The notes: a model not told the origin generated them from the sequence alone. A DNA stretch of 64,000 bases from Muscardinus avellanarius (GCA_963383645.1 OY726566.1:99873802-99937801); one strand, 5' to 3'; positions 46,110 to 58,345 are shown, numbered from the stretch's first letter. Numbers and translations are program-made.

Positions 46110-46795
46110 AAGACTCTTAAAATGTCAATCCTAGACAGAATAATCAATAGAGTCAATGTAATCTCTATCAAAAAATCATGATGACCTGTTCAACAAAAAA
46201 AATCCTTTCTAAAATATGTATGAAATCACAAAAGACCCAGAATAGCCAAAACAATCTTGAAAAAGAACAATGTTTGAGGATGCACACTTCCTGATTCCAA
46301 AACTTACTGCAGAGCTAGAGATCAAAACAGTGCGCTACTAACATAAAGATAGACATACAAATGAATGCAACAGAGGCCAGAAATAAACTCTTCCATGTAT
46401 GGTCAAATTATTTTTGAGCCGGGCATGGTGGCACACGCTTGTAATCCCCGCGCTTGGGAGGCAGAGACAGGAGGATCGCGCAGGTTCGAAGCCAGCCGAG
46501 CACACTGGCTTAGGAGACCCTGTTTCCAAATAAAAATGTAAAAAAATAGGTCTGGGAGTGTAGCCTGGAGGTAGAAGGGCTTTCAGGAATCCCAGTACTA
46601 CCAAAAAACAAACAAACAAACAAACAAAAAAAAAAACAAATTATTTTTTATAAGAGTGCCAAGACTATTCAACTGGTAAAGGACAGTCTTCTTGAAAAAT
46701 GGTGTTGGGAAACTGAGTATCCACATAAAAATAATGAAATGGATGCTGGGCTAAGCATAAGCTTTAAAAGGCAGAAATTTTTGGCCTTAAAAAAA
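46110..46795 (+). mobile_element. L1 ORF2 relic interrupted by a SINE
   Basis: aatcacaaaagacccagaat, 'agccaaaacaatcttgaaaa' and cagagctagagatcaaaaca are the well-known ORF2 stretch. It continues after the SINE with aatggtgttgggaaactgag. Stops are frequent. Confidence 0.8.
46405..46650 (+). mobile_element. B1-dID SINE, short (type I)
   Basis: gccgggcatggtggcacacg to atcccagtactacc with an (AAAC)n tail; caaattattttt on both sides, inside the L1 relic. Confidence 0.93.
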
Positions 46796-46801
46796 AAATG
46801 G

Positions 46802-47018
46802 TAGCTGGGCATGGTGTCGCACATTTGTAATCCCAGCATTCGGGAGGCTGAGACCAGAGGATCGCAGTTCATGACAGCCTCAGCTACTTAGTGAGGCCCT
46901 TTGCAACTCAGTGAGACCCTGTTTCAAAACTTAAAATAAAACACATAGGGCTGGGGGTGTCACTCGGAGGTAGAATGCCCCTGGCTTCTATCCCCAGTAC
47001 CGGGAAAAAAAAAAAAAA
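46802..47018 (+). mobile_element. B1-dID SINE (type III)
   Basis: agctgggcatggtgtcgcac to ccccagtaccggg plus an A-run. Confidence 0.92.
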
Positions 47019-47089
47019 GTTGAATGAATGAGTCAACTAATTATGGAGCATCTTATGCCAGGAAATATATAAAACTCAATCCTTAAATT

Positions 47090-47240
47090 ACCACATGTGT
47101 AATATTATTCTAATTTTATGAGGTGGGAAATAAGAAGTCTGGATAACCTGCCTGCAGAAACTAAAGGCATAGTTGGGATTCAAACACGGGGTTTAAGTAA
47201 CCTCACTGATTCACCTTAACCACTGTAGTATACAGCTTTC
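47090..47240 (-). mobile_element. MIR
   Basis: Reverse orientation: attttatgaggtgggaaata, 'gttgggattcaaacacggg' and ccttaaccactgtagtatac fit the MIR consensus across its length. Confidence 0.7.
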
Positions 47241-47436
47241 TACTATCTCTGTATATAGCACACATGTGCACACACACACATTTGTGCAAACACTATAAGT
47301 AGTGAAGATTGTGTAGCACTAGTCCTTAAGAGTAAGAAACTACCATATGCTAATGATATAAACATGAGCTGTGGCATGATATATACCTAATTTGAATATA
47401 TGTGATTCAGCTTCATGTGCCTAATTATTTTTTTCA

Positions 47437-47439
<3 letters not shown>

Positions 47440-47488
<49 letters not shown>
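47440..47488 (+). repeat. (GT)n microsatellite at an ID tail
   Basis: About 24 GT units, tail of the adjoining minus-strand ID. Confidence 0.97.
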
Positions 47489-47489
<1 letters not shown>

Positions 47490-47570
47490 TGGTGGTAGTG
47501 GTGGTGGGGATTGAATCTAGGGCCTTACACATGCTAGGCAAGCACTCTACCACTGAACTGCCAGCCTTAG
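47489..47570 (-). mobile_element. ID SINE (single unit)
   Basis: gggattgaatctagggcctt, 'acacatgctaggcaagcac', tctaccactgaactgccag: a full ID unit in reverse. Confidence 0.88.
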
Positions 47571-47734
47571 AACCCACCAAATAAAACACATCTAGTAAAA
47601 TCTCCACGAATCATATACAAAAGAATGGATGACAAAATTGAAGTGTAGGTCAAATAAGAGCTGCCTGGAGGGTAAGGGCACTGGTGTAGAGGCACAATGG
47701 CACAACAAAGGCAAAATAAAATAATCAAGACCAG

Positions 47735-47962
47735 ACTTCTGCATTAGATATCTGTCTTCTTCCCCTGGTTAGCAGTGTCACCTTAGGTAAAACTTACCCT
47801 CTTTCTATGTATTTACCTGCTAAATAAGAATAACAAAAATACCTACCACCTAGCATCTAGGTCAAAATAATTTAGAGGATTAAATTAATTAATGTATTTA
47901 ACACAGTCCTGGGCAAAAAAGGTTCAAAGGTTTGTTGTTGTTAATAATCAGTCTTCAAATAG
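47735..47962 (+). mobile_element. MIR
   Basis: agcagtgtcaccttaggtaa, 'aaaaatacctaccacctagc' and cacagtcctgggcaaaaaag fit the MIR 3' two thirds. Confidence 0.7.
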
Positions 47963-48554
47963 TAAAGTCTGAAGAGTATGTGTATGAAGGAAGTAGTGAG
48001 TCACTACTATTGAGAGGCTAGGTTACTGATGTAACTGTATTATGTCTGGACATATGGGAAGGTCCCCAAGACAGAGAAATGGTTGGGAGACAAACTGATG
48101 CTTATACTAACTCTGATGAACAAAGAATTGCCAGTTTCACTAGGACTATTCCTTATGAATCCTTAGCTTGACCTCCTAAGACATCCATGAGATATTAGAA
48201 AATTTACTAACCAGTATAGAAGGATAAGAATTCTAGGGGTAGCATTTATACTAATTAGTACCGTGATTGGGGATGAGTCAATAAAAAAGAGAAAAAAAAG
48301 AGTTTATTAGCTTGTATTTTAAAATATCCAAGATTTATTTTAGAAATGTAAACTTACTTTCTTATGAAATAATGATTTTTTAAAAGTAATTTTATTACTA
48401 AATTCAAAATTGAGTTAGGAGTCTTTCAATCTATGCCTTAAAATTTCTGGCATGTGGAACCAAATGGTAACCTGGTCATTTATAATTTAGGGTTATCTCC
48501 CTGCATGACTAGAGATTACAGCTGAGCCGGCTTTTAGAGAAAAAGGCAGTGGAG

Positions 48555-48775
48555 GGCAGTGATGCACAGTGTGGACTGCAGAACCTGACTGCCTGGATTC
48601 CACAACAGCTTGCTCCACGTGGAACCCGACTGACTTCCAGAAGGAAACTAATGGCCAGAAGGCTTATCTGTGATTCAATACTACTTACTATCTCATAGGA
48701 TTAAGACTAACACAATGACTATTAATTTATAATCACGATCAACGCCTGACACAAACTCCAAGGCACTATTAATAA
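48555..48775 (+). mobile_element. MIR
   Basis: cacagtgtggactgcagaac, ctgactgcctggattccac and 'ctcataggattaagactaac' fit the MIR consensus, with some insertions. Confidence 0.65.
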
Positions 48776-48944
48776 AGATAAGCAAAAGTGAGCTATTTTA
48801 AGATGATAAATTTTATCTATAAGAAAACAAACTGATTCTGGGGGATCTTGTTCTGGAAAAGATATTTTTACAAAACTGTTCCATTTTCAATATGGTCACT
48901 AGTTTTACAGATCACCAAACCAATGCACATTTTCTCTTTTAAGA

Positions 48945-49013
48945 AATAATAATACCAATAATAATACCAATAATAGTAATAATAATAATAAAAATAAATT
49001 ATTATTATTATTA
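48945..49013 (+). repeat. (AAT)n / (ATT)n inverted simple repeat
   Basis: AAT units followed by ATT units around 48990 form a near-perfect palindrome of about 45 bases; it leads into a minus-strand SINE. Confidence 0.93.
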
Positions 49014-49287
49014 TTGGTACTGGGGTTCCTGGAAACCCTTCTACCTCTGGGCTACACTCCCAGACCTATTTTATACTTTTTTAAATTTGTAAAAGCCGGG
49101 CGTGGTGGTGAACGCTTGTAGCATTCAGGAGGCTGAGACCTGGGGGATCGCGGTTCGCAGACAGCCTCAGCTACTTAGTGAGGCCCTCTGCAACTCAGTG
49201 AGACCCGGTTTCAAAATAAAGAATTAAAAAATAGGGCAGGGGGTATAGCTCGGGGGTCAAAAGCCCCTGGGTTCCATCCCCAGACCC

Positions 49288-49327
<40 letters not shown>

Positions 49328-49430
49328 TAAAAAGGGTCTCTTAAGCCAGCAGCTGGCTTCAAACCTGCGCAATCCTCCTGTCTCCACCTCCCAAGTGCGG
49401 GGATTACAAGCGTGCGCCACCACACCCGGC
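49012..49430 (-). mobile_element. Outer B1-dID SINE (type I) split by an inverted SINE
   Basis: ID-like half 49012-49094, B1 half 49321-49430 (aagccagcagctggcttc to gtgcgccaccacacccggc). The perfect repeat aaatttgtaaaa (49083-49094 and 49321-49332) flanks the inner copy. Confidence 0.92.
49095..49320 (+). mobile_element. Inner B1-dID SINE (type III)
   Basis: gccgggcgtggtggtgaacg to ccccagacccgc plus about 34 A; opposite orientation to the outer copy. It is missing about ten bases after cttgtag. Confidence 0.93.
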
Positions 49431-49691
49431 GTAAGAAATTATTTTTTATTCAGAGTAATATTTTGAAACTTATAGAGGTTTACTTCTTAGTTTTTACACT
49501 TTCCAGATTATAAAAGCAATATATGTATATAGTAACAACAAAACAAAACTAAATATAGGAAAGTCAAAGTTAATTCTCTCTCCCACTATATATAACGTAA
49601 ATTCCACCCCTAAAAGAATCAAAATTATCAGTATAAGTGCTTTTAATACATCAACTATTTTTTTTCACAATCACTCCAGGTATGATACTCA

Positions 49692-49802
<111 letters not shown>

Positions 49803-49934
49803 CTAAAACATATTTTAAAAAAATTTAAATAAAGGTTACTTAATGTAAGGATTTGAAAAATGTAACATAAACGACAATGCAATTAACTCCCAATATTGCA
49901 GTACAGAGCTTTAGGACAATGGGTTTTAGCACAA

Positions 49935-50052
49935 TGGGTCCCGCTAAGTTGGCTGAGTATCTCACTAAGTTGCTGAGGCTGCTTTGCACCTGCAATCCTA
50001 TCTTATCCTCCCAGGTACTGGCATTAATGGCATGTGCACCATACCCAGCATG
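49935..50052 (-). mobile_element. B1-like half only
   Basis: gtcccgctaagttggctgag to catgtgcaccatacccagc; about 130 bases from exon 2. Confidence 0.75.
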
Positions 50053-50384
50053 AAAATCTGTTTTCATCGTCTCCCCTGTCCTAGGCTCCCCATCAAAAAG
50101 GTAAATGCTATTTAGAGTTTGATAAGCATCCTTTTGTGTTTTTACTCCTGCAAAAATATATATATATATATAAAACATACAAATACATTTAACATATTAC
50201 ATATAAAATATATGAACACTTTTTTCATTAAACAATGCCTCACAATTATTTTCATAGAATTGATAACTTACATACTCCTTTTTAATGGTTGTATAAATAT
50301 TTCATAATTTCTTATAATATTCCTAATTCCAACAGTCTCCAAATTTCAATGGTAACCAGGAGATAGGCAGACATTAATATTTTT

Positions 50385-50598
50385 TGTTGTTTGTTGCAGT
50401 ACTGGGGATGGAAGCCAGGGGCATCCTACCTCAGAGCTACATCCCCAGCCTTATTTTTTATTCTTTATTTTGAAACATGGTCTCAATAAATTGCAAAGGG
50501 CCTCACTACTTAAGTAGCTAAGGCTGTCCACAAACTGTAACCCTCCTGTCTCAGCCTCCCAAATGCTGGGATTACAAAGTGTGCCACCACACCCAGCA
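50385..50598 (-). mobile_element. B1-dID SINE (type III)
   Basis: gcagtactggggatggaagc to gtgccaccacacccagc. Confidence 0.91.
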
Positions 50599-50998
50599 AC
50601 ACAATAATAATGTTGAGAAAAACAATTTCCAGAGCTTAGACTTCCATCTGTACCACACTCTTCTCTAACTGATCTGCTTAAGAATTAGCTCTACTTGACT
50701 ATACCCCCTTTTAAAATCCTCACTTTCCACTTTATAAAAGAGAGGCAAAATTCTTATCTATCACAGATACTGCCAAGATGCAGTTTTGAAATGTATAAAC
50801 CCCAAAGTCCTTAACAAATAGACAAAAGAAGAAAGAAATCCTTTGAAAAAGGAAAAGATAAAATGTAAGACCTTATTTTATCAATGAAACATTTCTATAA
50901 AGCTCCAAGCCTTATTCATTTACCCAGTCAACCAGCCTAGAATTTACATGTCTAGTGGTTATCATAAAGGCACAAATTAATACATTTGTTTTAGTAAA

Positions 50999-51242
50999 TA
51001 TGTGTATGTATTAGCCGGGCATAGTGGCGCAGGCATGTAATCCCCGCGCTTGGGAGGCTGAGACAGGAGGATAGCACAGGTTCGAGGCCAGCTTCAGCTA
51101 CTTAGTGAGGCTCTCAGCAACTTAGTGAGAACCTGTTTCCAAATAAAATATAAAATAGGTCTGGGAGTATAGCCCGGAGGCAGAAAGCCTCTGGGTTCCA
51201 CTCCCATACCACCAATAAATAAATAAAGTATGTGTATATATT
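50999..51242 (+). mobile_element. B1-dID SINE (type II) with target duplication
   Basis: gccgggcatagtggcgcagg to ctcccataccacc with an (AAAT)n tail; flanks tatgtgtatgtatta and tatgtgtatatatta. Confidence 0.93.
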
Positions 51243-51579
51243 AAAATGTTTTCTATATTATTTATATCTAATATACGTATTTTAAAAGTCAGGTATTTTT
51301 TCTTGGTGAAAAATGTCCCATTTGGTCTGACAATGAGAACAGGCTTACAAATTACCATTTATAAACTAGATTGTCTTAATCTGCAGTTTAAAGGTGAGAT
51401 GATATCAATTGAGAATGTACAAAGAGAAATAAATGAACAAAAGGTTTCAAGATCTGAAATAATTCAATAATTTTCTAACTATGGTACATTTAGATTATTC
51501 CATTTTTCTCAACCTCAAACAATGCTTCAGTGAATAGTTCAGAACTACCTTTCTGTGCAAAAGTATAAGTTTTTTCTTT

Positions 51580-51783
51580 TTTATGGTGCGAGGGATTTAG
51601 TGCAGTGGCATTGTACTTCCCGGCTACACCGCCAGCCTTATTTTATTTTTTTTATTTTTTATTAGAGTCCCACTAAGTTGTAGAAGGCCTCACTAAGTTG
51701 CTGACGTGGCCATGAACCTGTGATCATACTGCCTCCGCCTCTTAAGTACTGGCATCACAGGCATGCACCATCATGCCCTGCTG
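51580..51783 (-). mobile_element. B1-dID SINE, old
   Basis: atggtgcgagggatttagtg to catgcaccatcatgccctgc. Confidence 0.85.
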
Positions 51784-51844
51784 TAATTTCTATATCTATG
51801 TACAGGATTCACAGAGAAGTCCCTCCCCACCCACCAACCATCAG

Positions 51845-51912
51845 TAGGGACTGAGCCCAGTCTCACACATGCTAAGCAGGTGATGTACCACTGTGACACA
51901 TCTCCAGGCCCA
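51845..51912 (-). mobile_element. ID SINE, diverged
   Basis: tagggactgagcccagtctc, 'acacatgctaagcaggtgat' and gtaccactgtgacacatctc fit an ID unit in reverse. Confidence 0.6.
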
Positions 51913-51979
51913 GATACTGAACATTTTAATAAATATGCCAAATGATCTTCCAGAAGAAATGTATCAAAAGTCACACTCA

Positions 51980-52188
51980 GCCAGGCGTGGTGGCATATGC
52001 TTGTAATCCCAGTACTTGGGAGGCTGAGACAGGAGAATCACACAGGGTTGAGGACAGCCCTAGCAACTAGAACAACTTTCATCAACCTAGCAAGACCCTG
52101 TTTCAGAATAAAAATACCAAAGGGCTAGGGGTATAGCTCGGAGGTTGAATGCCCCGGGGCTCAATCCCCAGTACCACACACACAAAAG
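51980..52188 (+). mobile_element. B1-dID SINE
   Basis: gccaggcgtggtggcatatg to ccccagtaccacac. Confidence 0.91.
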
Positions 52189-52405
52189 TAGTCATACTCT
52201 TAACTACATGGTTTAAGTTCTTCCTTTTCTCTACAAACTCACCAACATTAGGTATTAGCAAACTTCTAAACTTTTGTCAATCTAAATGGGAAAAGGGCAT
52301 ATGCTGTTTTAATTTGAATTTCCTACAAGGTTGGGTGCTTTTTATGCTTATTAGCCATGTATTTTTCGAAAATTTTCTACACTGTACTCCCTTTTGATTG
52401 ATTTC

Positions 52406-52641
52406 TTGTTTATACTTTTTTTTTTTTTGGTGGTACTGGGGGTGGAACCCAGGGGCCTTCTACCTCCGGGCTATACTCCCAGACACATTTTATATTTTAT
52501 TTGGAAACAGGGTCTCACTAAGTTGCTGAGAGCCTCACTAAGTAGCTGAGGCTGGCTTCGAACCCATGTGATCCTCCTGTCTCAGCCTCCCAAGCGCAGA
52601 GATTACAAGCGTGTGCCACCACGCCCAGCTTGTTTATACTC
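52406..52641 (-). mobile_element. B1-dID SINE (type II) with target duplication
   Basis: ggtggtactgggggtggaac to gtgccaccacgcccagc; flanks cttgtttatact on both sides. Confidence 0.94.
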
Positions 52642-53654
52642 TTTATTCTGATATTAATACTTACTACTACTTATTCAACAAATGTTAGACTTTCACTTTT
52701 TTTTTTTTTTTTTACTCAAGTCCTACTACTCATAGCACAGACAGCAGCAGCCATCATCTTTTGGAAGGTTGTTAGGATTGCAGCATCTCAGACCTACTGA
52801 ACTTTGACAAAATGATTTAAATGCACATTAAAACTTGAGAAACACTGATAGAGGTTTTAAATTCTTGGTACAGTCAGATACTGTAATTTCTCTTACGACG
52901 ACTTTGCTAATATCTTCAAAAAGGGTTAGATGTCTTCTCTAGCTCTACTTATTCTAGGTGATGTCATCTGATCTTAGGTTTTTTTTTTTGCCTTTTCTGA
53001 ACTGATACCAATCCAAACTTTAAAATACAGCTCTTCTTCTCTCAACTTCAGACACTCTTTCCAAATGCTTGCTGAAGTTTACTAGAATAACTGATGGGCA
53101 TTTCAAACTTAGTATATTCAAAAATTAACTTCTGGCCTTCTCCTAACTACCCCTAAAACTGTTTTTTCTTTTTTTTTCCTATGTCAGAAAATGGCATTCT
53201 CCATTCTTTGAATTGCTAAAACCAAAAGCGTTAGCATCATCTTTGGTCTCTTCTCACACTGATATCCAATCCATCCTCAAATCAAAATATATGCAGAGAT
53301 AGTCACTTTCTCAACCATTACTACCCTGGTCTAGGTCATCGTTGTTTCTTTTAGTTTATACCAATTATCTCTGAAGTGATTCACTCCTCTTTCATGCTAA
53401 GAATAGCACAGAAGCTAGAATAATCTATTTTTCTTGATTTTCACTTTTAAAATATATTTTTAGCAGACACACAGTAATTATATATATTTGTATGTTATCC
53501 TGTGACATTTTAATACAGGTATATGCAATTTGCAACAATCCCATCAGGATTACTATCACCTCAGAAATCCATCATTTCTTTGTGTTGAGAATATCCAAAT
53601 CTTAATCACTATTTCGCTTATTAGTTGTTGTTTTTATTAGTTGTTGTTGTTCTG

Positions 53655-53832
53655 GTTTGTTTTGTTTACTAGAGACAAAACAAAGGGGCATTCTACCACC
53701 GAGCTATACCTCTTTTTTATTTTGAACCAGGGTTTCACTAAGTTGCTGAGTGAGGCTGCCCATGAACCTGCGATCCTCCTGTCTCAGCCTCCCACATACT
53801 GGGATTACAGTGTGTACCACCATGCCCAGCTC
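53655..53832 (-). mobile_element. B1-dID SINE, old
   Basis: gagacaaaacaaaggggcat to gtgtaccaccatgcccagc. Confidence 0.85.
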
Positions 53833-53839
53833 TTTTATT

Positions 53840-54010
53840 TATTTATTTAGTGGTGCTAGGTACTGAACTCAGGGGCATTTTATCTCTGAGCTACACCCCA
53901 GCACTTTTTATTTTTTATTTTGAACCAGGGTTTCACTAAATTGCTGAGGCTGTCCTAAACCTGTGATTCTCCTGTCTCAGCCTCCCAAGTACAGGTGCCA
54001 CCAAAACCCA
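53840..54010 (-). mobile_element. B1-dID SINE, old
   Basis: gtggtgctaggtactgaact to 'caggtgccaccaaaaccca'; adjoins the previous copy and shares its unusual gaaccagggtttcactaa linker, so the pair may be a local duplication. Confidence 0.82.
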
Positions 54011-54823
54011 ATTTATCTATTTTGAAATATTCAACCAGTTATCCTATTGTGCTATCAAACTTCCTTAGAAGTTAATCCTCCTACCCAACTGCAGCCACTG
54101 ATCATCCTTACTCCATCCCTCTTCTCCCACACTCTTCCCAGGATCCAGTAACCACGATTCTATTCTCTGCTCCTTTGAGATCAACTTCAGATTCCACATG
54201 TAAGTGAGGACATGTAGTATTTGGCATTCTGTGGCTGATTCATTTCACTTAATATAATGTTCTTTTCTAGAATGAATGAATGGATGGATGGATGAAGGGG
54301 AGGGGAGGAGAAGAGAGGGGGACTTAGAAATTTACCAATAAATAAATAGTTTGGGCCTTAAAATGCCTTCTTGGAAAGAGAAATTATCTGTTAAAACATT
54401 TCTAAAAGGGAATAAAAACATTTTTAAAGCTAAAAGAAAGTTACTAAAAGATTTACTGTCCTGATCTATTTAGTAGACCACAGCAATTACAACCAGGCAA
54501 CCTTAGTGATCAAATCATTTCTAGTGGTTTTCCAAAAATCAAACTCCCTCCCACAAAAAGATTGGGAATTTTTTAAAAAGTTTATTTCAGAAGATGACTA
54601 TGTTAAAACATAAATATAGACAAACTTCTATGGAAGGAATTGAAAGGTAGTTACAACACAAAACAACCACTGGTTCCTCTCATTTCTAAAAAGAAATGAG
54701 AGTTAAGATTATTATTGGTTCCTATCAAATCTTTAAATATCATTGTAATATCAATTTTAATATGTGATACTATATTAAGAAAACCTACAATATCCACTTT
54801 ATGAAGCTAGCAAAGCTTAGAGG

Positions 54824-55018
54824 CTAGCTGGGCATGGTGGTGCACGCTTGTAATCCCAGTACTTGGGAGGATGAGACAGGAGGATCACAGGTTCACAGCC
54901 AGCCTCAGCAACTCAGTAAAACCCTCCACAACTTAGATCCTGTTTCAAAATAAAGAATAAAACAGGGATGGAAGTATAGCCTGGAGATAGAATGCCCTAG
55001 GTTCCATCATCCAGTAAC

Positions 55019-55020
<2 letters not shown>
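54824..55020 (+). mobile_element. B1-dID SINE
   Basis: agctgggcatggtggtgcac to 'ggttccatcatccagtaac'; its tail is a CA array. Confidence 0.9.
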
Positions 55021-55064
<44 letters not shown>

Positions 55065-55067
55065 ACG
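55019..55067 (+). repeat. (AC)n microsatellite at a SINE tail
   Basis: About 23 AC units with one AT interruption, continuing the SINE end. Confidence 0.97.
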
Positions 55068-55376
55068 ACCAAATTTGTGACAATTTTAACAGCCATAGGA
55101 AATAAAGATAAATGGGAAACCCAGATACCAATAAAATGAGGATAAATCTAAATAAGCAGACTATATAAAATAACAACACCAGAAGGATGACTAGAACTAA
55201 TGGGGAAAGGAGAAGCATTAAGGCATCCTAAGATCTATTATTATTCAAAAAGAGGAATCCTGGAACATTTTGTTGTGCCAGACAGATGTCAAAATGACGC
55301 CAGAGCCAACATGATGAGATTCCTACTTGCCAAATTTCAGAGATTTTCAGTAAAAAGAGTAAGAACCATAACAGAC

Positions 55377-55421
<45 letters not shown>
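55377..55421 (+). repeat. (GT)n microsatellite
   Basis: About 22 GT units; no SINE adjoins. Confidence 0.97.
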
Positions 55422-55423
<2 letters not shown>

Positions 55424-55613
55424 CTCATGATTCCATATAAACAATGGGGGGAGTCAATGCTACCATTGGAGATGGCTTAACTATATAACCTTAGAAAGTT
55501 GATTAAAGGAAAATAATTATGCATTTATCCTGTCTTTTAGGAAAAATAATAGTTATTTTCATTTGATGTGAGGAAGTTCTTCACAAAGGAATATCAGCTA
55601 ATATATTTGTTGC

Positions 55614-55857
55614 AGAAAGGATCAAAGGAGCCGGGCATGGTGGCGCACGCTTGTAATCCCCACGCTTGGGAGGCGGAGACAGGAGGATCACGCAGGTTCG
55701 AAGCCAGCCGCACGTGCTGGCTTAGGAGACCCTGTTTCCAAATAAAAATGTAAAAATAGGTCTGGGAGTGTAGCCCAGAGGTAGAAGGGCTTCCAGGAAC
55801 CCCAGTACCACAAAAAAAAAAAAAAAAAAAGAAAAAGAAAAAGAAAGGATCAAAGGA
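55614..55857 (+). mobile_element. B1-dID SINE, short (type I), with target duplication
   Basis: Element at 55630-55841, gccgggcatggtggcgcacg to ccccagtaccac plus an A-rich tail; perfect 16-bp repeat agaaaggatcaaagga at 55614-55629 and 55842-55857. It looks young. Confidence 0.96.
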
Positions 55858-56429
55858 TACTAAAACCATTCACTGAAAAGCTGATACTCATAGTGGCAAA
55901 GTATTTACCCAAAGATTAAAGACAAAAGGAAAAACTAATCTTACAAATACAGAAATGGCTTGTAAGAGTTAATAATAAAATACACTAACAAAGCCTCTTG
56001 ATGTGACGCAACGTGAATGACATGCCACCCAAAACGTATACTATTAAAACCTTTGAATAGACTCTAATCACACTCAGTTCTAATTCAGAAGAAATACAGG
56101 TGATGGATAAATGATAAAAGGACTAGCATGAAATAAGACAAATATGGAATATAGAATATTTGCCTTCTCCTTGAAAGTGGAAGCCATACAATCAGATAAA
56201 TGCAAAATGTGGGTCATTTTAGGACAACTTTAATAAATAAAGAGAAAAAATGGGAGGTGATCAGTTAAAAAATAAGACAGTACATGCAATGTCCTGGGTA
56301 CCATCCCCAGGAACTCTAACAAACAATAATGGAAGATAATAGCTACTAAAAGACAAGTAATTCTGTGAATTCACAAAGAGTAGTTCTTAGTACAGAGATG
56401 GAGGAGAACTTTAAAAGACATTCTTATGC

Positions 56430-56605
56430 AGGGCATACCAGCACACACTTGTACTCCTAGTTCATGGAAGGCTGAGACAGGAGGATTACAGGTTCAAAGA
56501 CAGCCTCAGTAATTTAGTGAGGCCCTCAGCAACTTAGACTGTTTCAAAATAAAAAATAAAGCATAGCTCAGAGGTAGAACACCTTTGGGTTCAATCCCCA
56601 GCAAT
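56430..56605 (+). mobile_element. B1-dID SINE, old
   Basis: gcagggcataccagcacaca to ggttcaatccccagcaatc. Confidence 0.87.
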
Positions 56606-56611
56606 CAGTCA

Positions 56612-56650
<39 letters not shown>

Positions 56651-56668
56651 ACACACACACACACACTC
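56604..56668 (+). repeat. (GTCT)n-(CT)n-(CA)n compound repeat
   Basis: About eight GTCT units, then CT, then CA units, at the SINE tail. Confidence 0.95.
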
Positions 56669-57176
56669 ACTCTTTCTCTGCAACTTCAGAAACTGAAATA
56701 TGTACAAGATGTAAGATTATAGAACTGTCACTCTTCTTAGATAACATTTTGGTTAGATGAAATAATTTCCCTTTTTCTTAGGAGTCACAAATATGACAAG
56801 ATATTGATAATCTTACAGGTAATATGAATGAATGTTGTACTTTAACTTTTCTGTAGGTTTGAGTTTTTGCCAAAATGTTTTTATTTATTTTTCCTTTAAA
56901 TGTTAAGTTGATCATCTTTCTCCCCAACAATGCCTTTTCTCTTTGTGTCTAATTTTTCTGACATTATCCTGCACATACTAACATTCTTACCCTATTTGTC
57001 TGGTATATGTTGTCTTATCCTTTTACTTTCACCCTCTGTATGTATGTCTCTTGTAAATGCATTATATAGACTTTTTTTGCTAGCTTGTTTTAAACATATT
57101 TGCCTATATGTAACCAGAGATTTAGTTCATTTACATTTTTAGCTCATTTATTTCTACTATATTGTTGTGTGCTTCT

Positions 57177-57424
57177 ATTTACACTACTTTTCTTTTTTTC
57201 TTTTTTTTTGCAGGTCTGGGGATGGAACCGGGAGGCATTCAACATCCGAGCTACACCCTCTACCCTACTTTTTATTCTTTATTTTGAAACAGGGTCTCAC
57301 TGAGTTGCAGAGGGCTTCACTAAGTAGCTGAGGCTGTCCGTGAACCGCGATCCTCCAGTCTCAGCCTCCCGAATGCTGGGATTACAAGTGTGTGCCACCA
57401 AGCCCGGCTTATTTACACTACTTT
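57177..57424 (-). mobile_element. B1-dID SINE (type III) with target duplication
   Basis: gcaggtctggggatggaacc to gtgtgccaccaagcccggc; perfect 14-bp repeat atttacactacttt at 57177-57190 and 57411-57424. Confidence 0.95.
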
Positions 57425-57669
57425 CATATACTTTCTTCCTGCTTTTCTGACTTCTGAATTGATCAAGTCTTGGTATTCTTCCTTTTACATCTACATAGTG
57501 GCCACATTCTAGGTTAAAATGCAGGATTCATAAATACAAAACACAAAACAAAACCCCTGATATACAGGCCAAATTCTCTCACTATAACATAAACAACTTA
57601 GAAATCAGTACAAAATTTTAATATACTCTTGAAAAATTTGATATTAATTTGGTAAAAATGAATGTTAGA

Positions 57670-58089
57670 GCTGGGTGTGGTGGTGTACATCTGTGATCCT
57701 AGTACTTGAGAGTCTGAGACAGGAGGATCACAGATTCACTGCCAGCCTCAGCAACTTCATGATGCCCCCTGCAACTTAATGAGACCCTGTTTCAAAATAA
57801 AAAATACAATATGGCAGGGCGTGATGGCGCACACTTGTAATACCAGCATTCAAGAGGCAGAGACTGGATGACTGCTATTCGCGTCAGCCTCAGTTACTTA
57901 GCAAGGCACTTCCCAACTCGGTGAGACCCTGTCTCAAAAATTAAAAGACTAAAAAATAGGGCTTGGGGTGTAGCTTGAAGGTACAATGCCCCTGGAATCC
58001 ATCTCTGGTACAATCAATCAATCAATCAATCAATTAGGTTGAGGGATAAAATAAAAAGCTCTGTGGCTCAGAAGTAGAATGTCTCTGTA

Positions 58090-58090
<1 letters not shown>
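57670..58090 (+). mobile_element. Outer B1-dID SINE split by a second SINE
   Basis: B1 half 57670-57813 (gctgggtgtggtggtgtaca), ID-like half about 58036-58090 (gttgagggataaaataaaa, ctgtggctcagaagtagaat). The break is in the linker. Confidence 0.85.
57814..58034 (+). mobile_element. Inner B1-dID SINE (type III) with (CAAT)n tail
   Basis: gcagggcgtgatggcgcaca to ccatctctggtac followed by about six CAAT units. Confidence 0.9.

Positions 58091-58131
<41 letters not shown>
58088..58131 (+). repeat. (AC)n microsatellite at a SINE tail
   Basis: About 21 AC units. Confidence 0.97.
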
Positions 58132-58134
<3 letters not shown>

Positions 58135-58143
58135 TGTTAAGAT

Positions 58144-58345
58144 ACCAGGCGTGGTGGCACACACCTGTAATCCCAGTACTTGAGAGTCTAAGAGAGGAGT
58201 ATCACTGGTTCGAGACCAGTCTCAATTTAACAAGACTCTCAGCAACCTAGTGAGACTCATTTTCAAAACAAAAAATAAATTTAAAAAGGGCTGGTGGTGT
58301 AACTCAGAGGTAGACTGTCCGAGTTCAATCCACAGCACCACGATC
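58144..58345 (+). mobile_element. B1-dID SINE
   Basis: accaggcgtggtggcacaca to ttcaatccacagcaccac. Confidence 0.9.

Larger units (their letters stand above)
53440..54285 (-). mobile_element. Old L1 3'UTR, interrupted by two SINEs
   Basis: 53440-53640 (cacctcagaaatccatcatt, 'tctttgtgttgagaatatcc') and 54020-54285 (gtgaggacatgtagtatttg, 'gattcatttcacttaatata') follow remembered reverse L1M 3'UTR order. Confidence 0.7.

Noticed and set aside
47489..47570. tRNA gene
   Set aside because: ID and dID units keep tRNA-Ala-like promoter boxes but lack a foldable full tRNA; they are SINEs.
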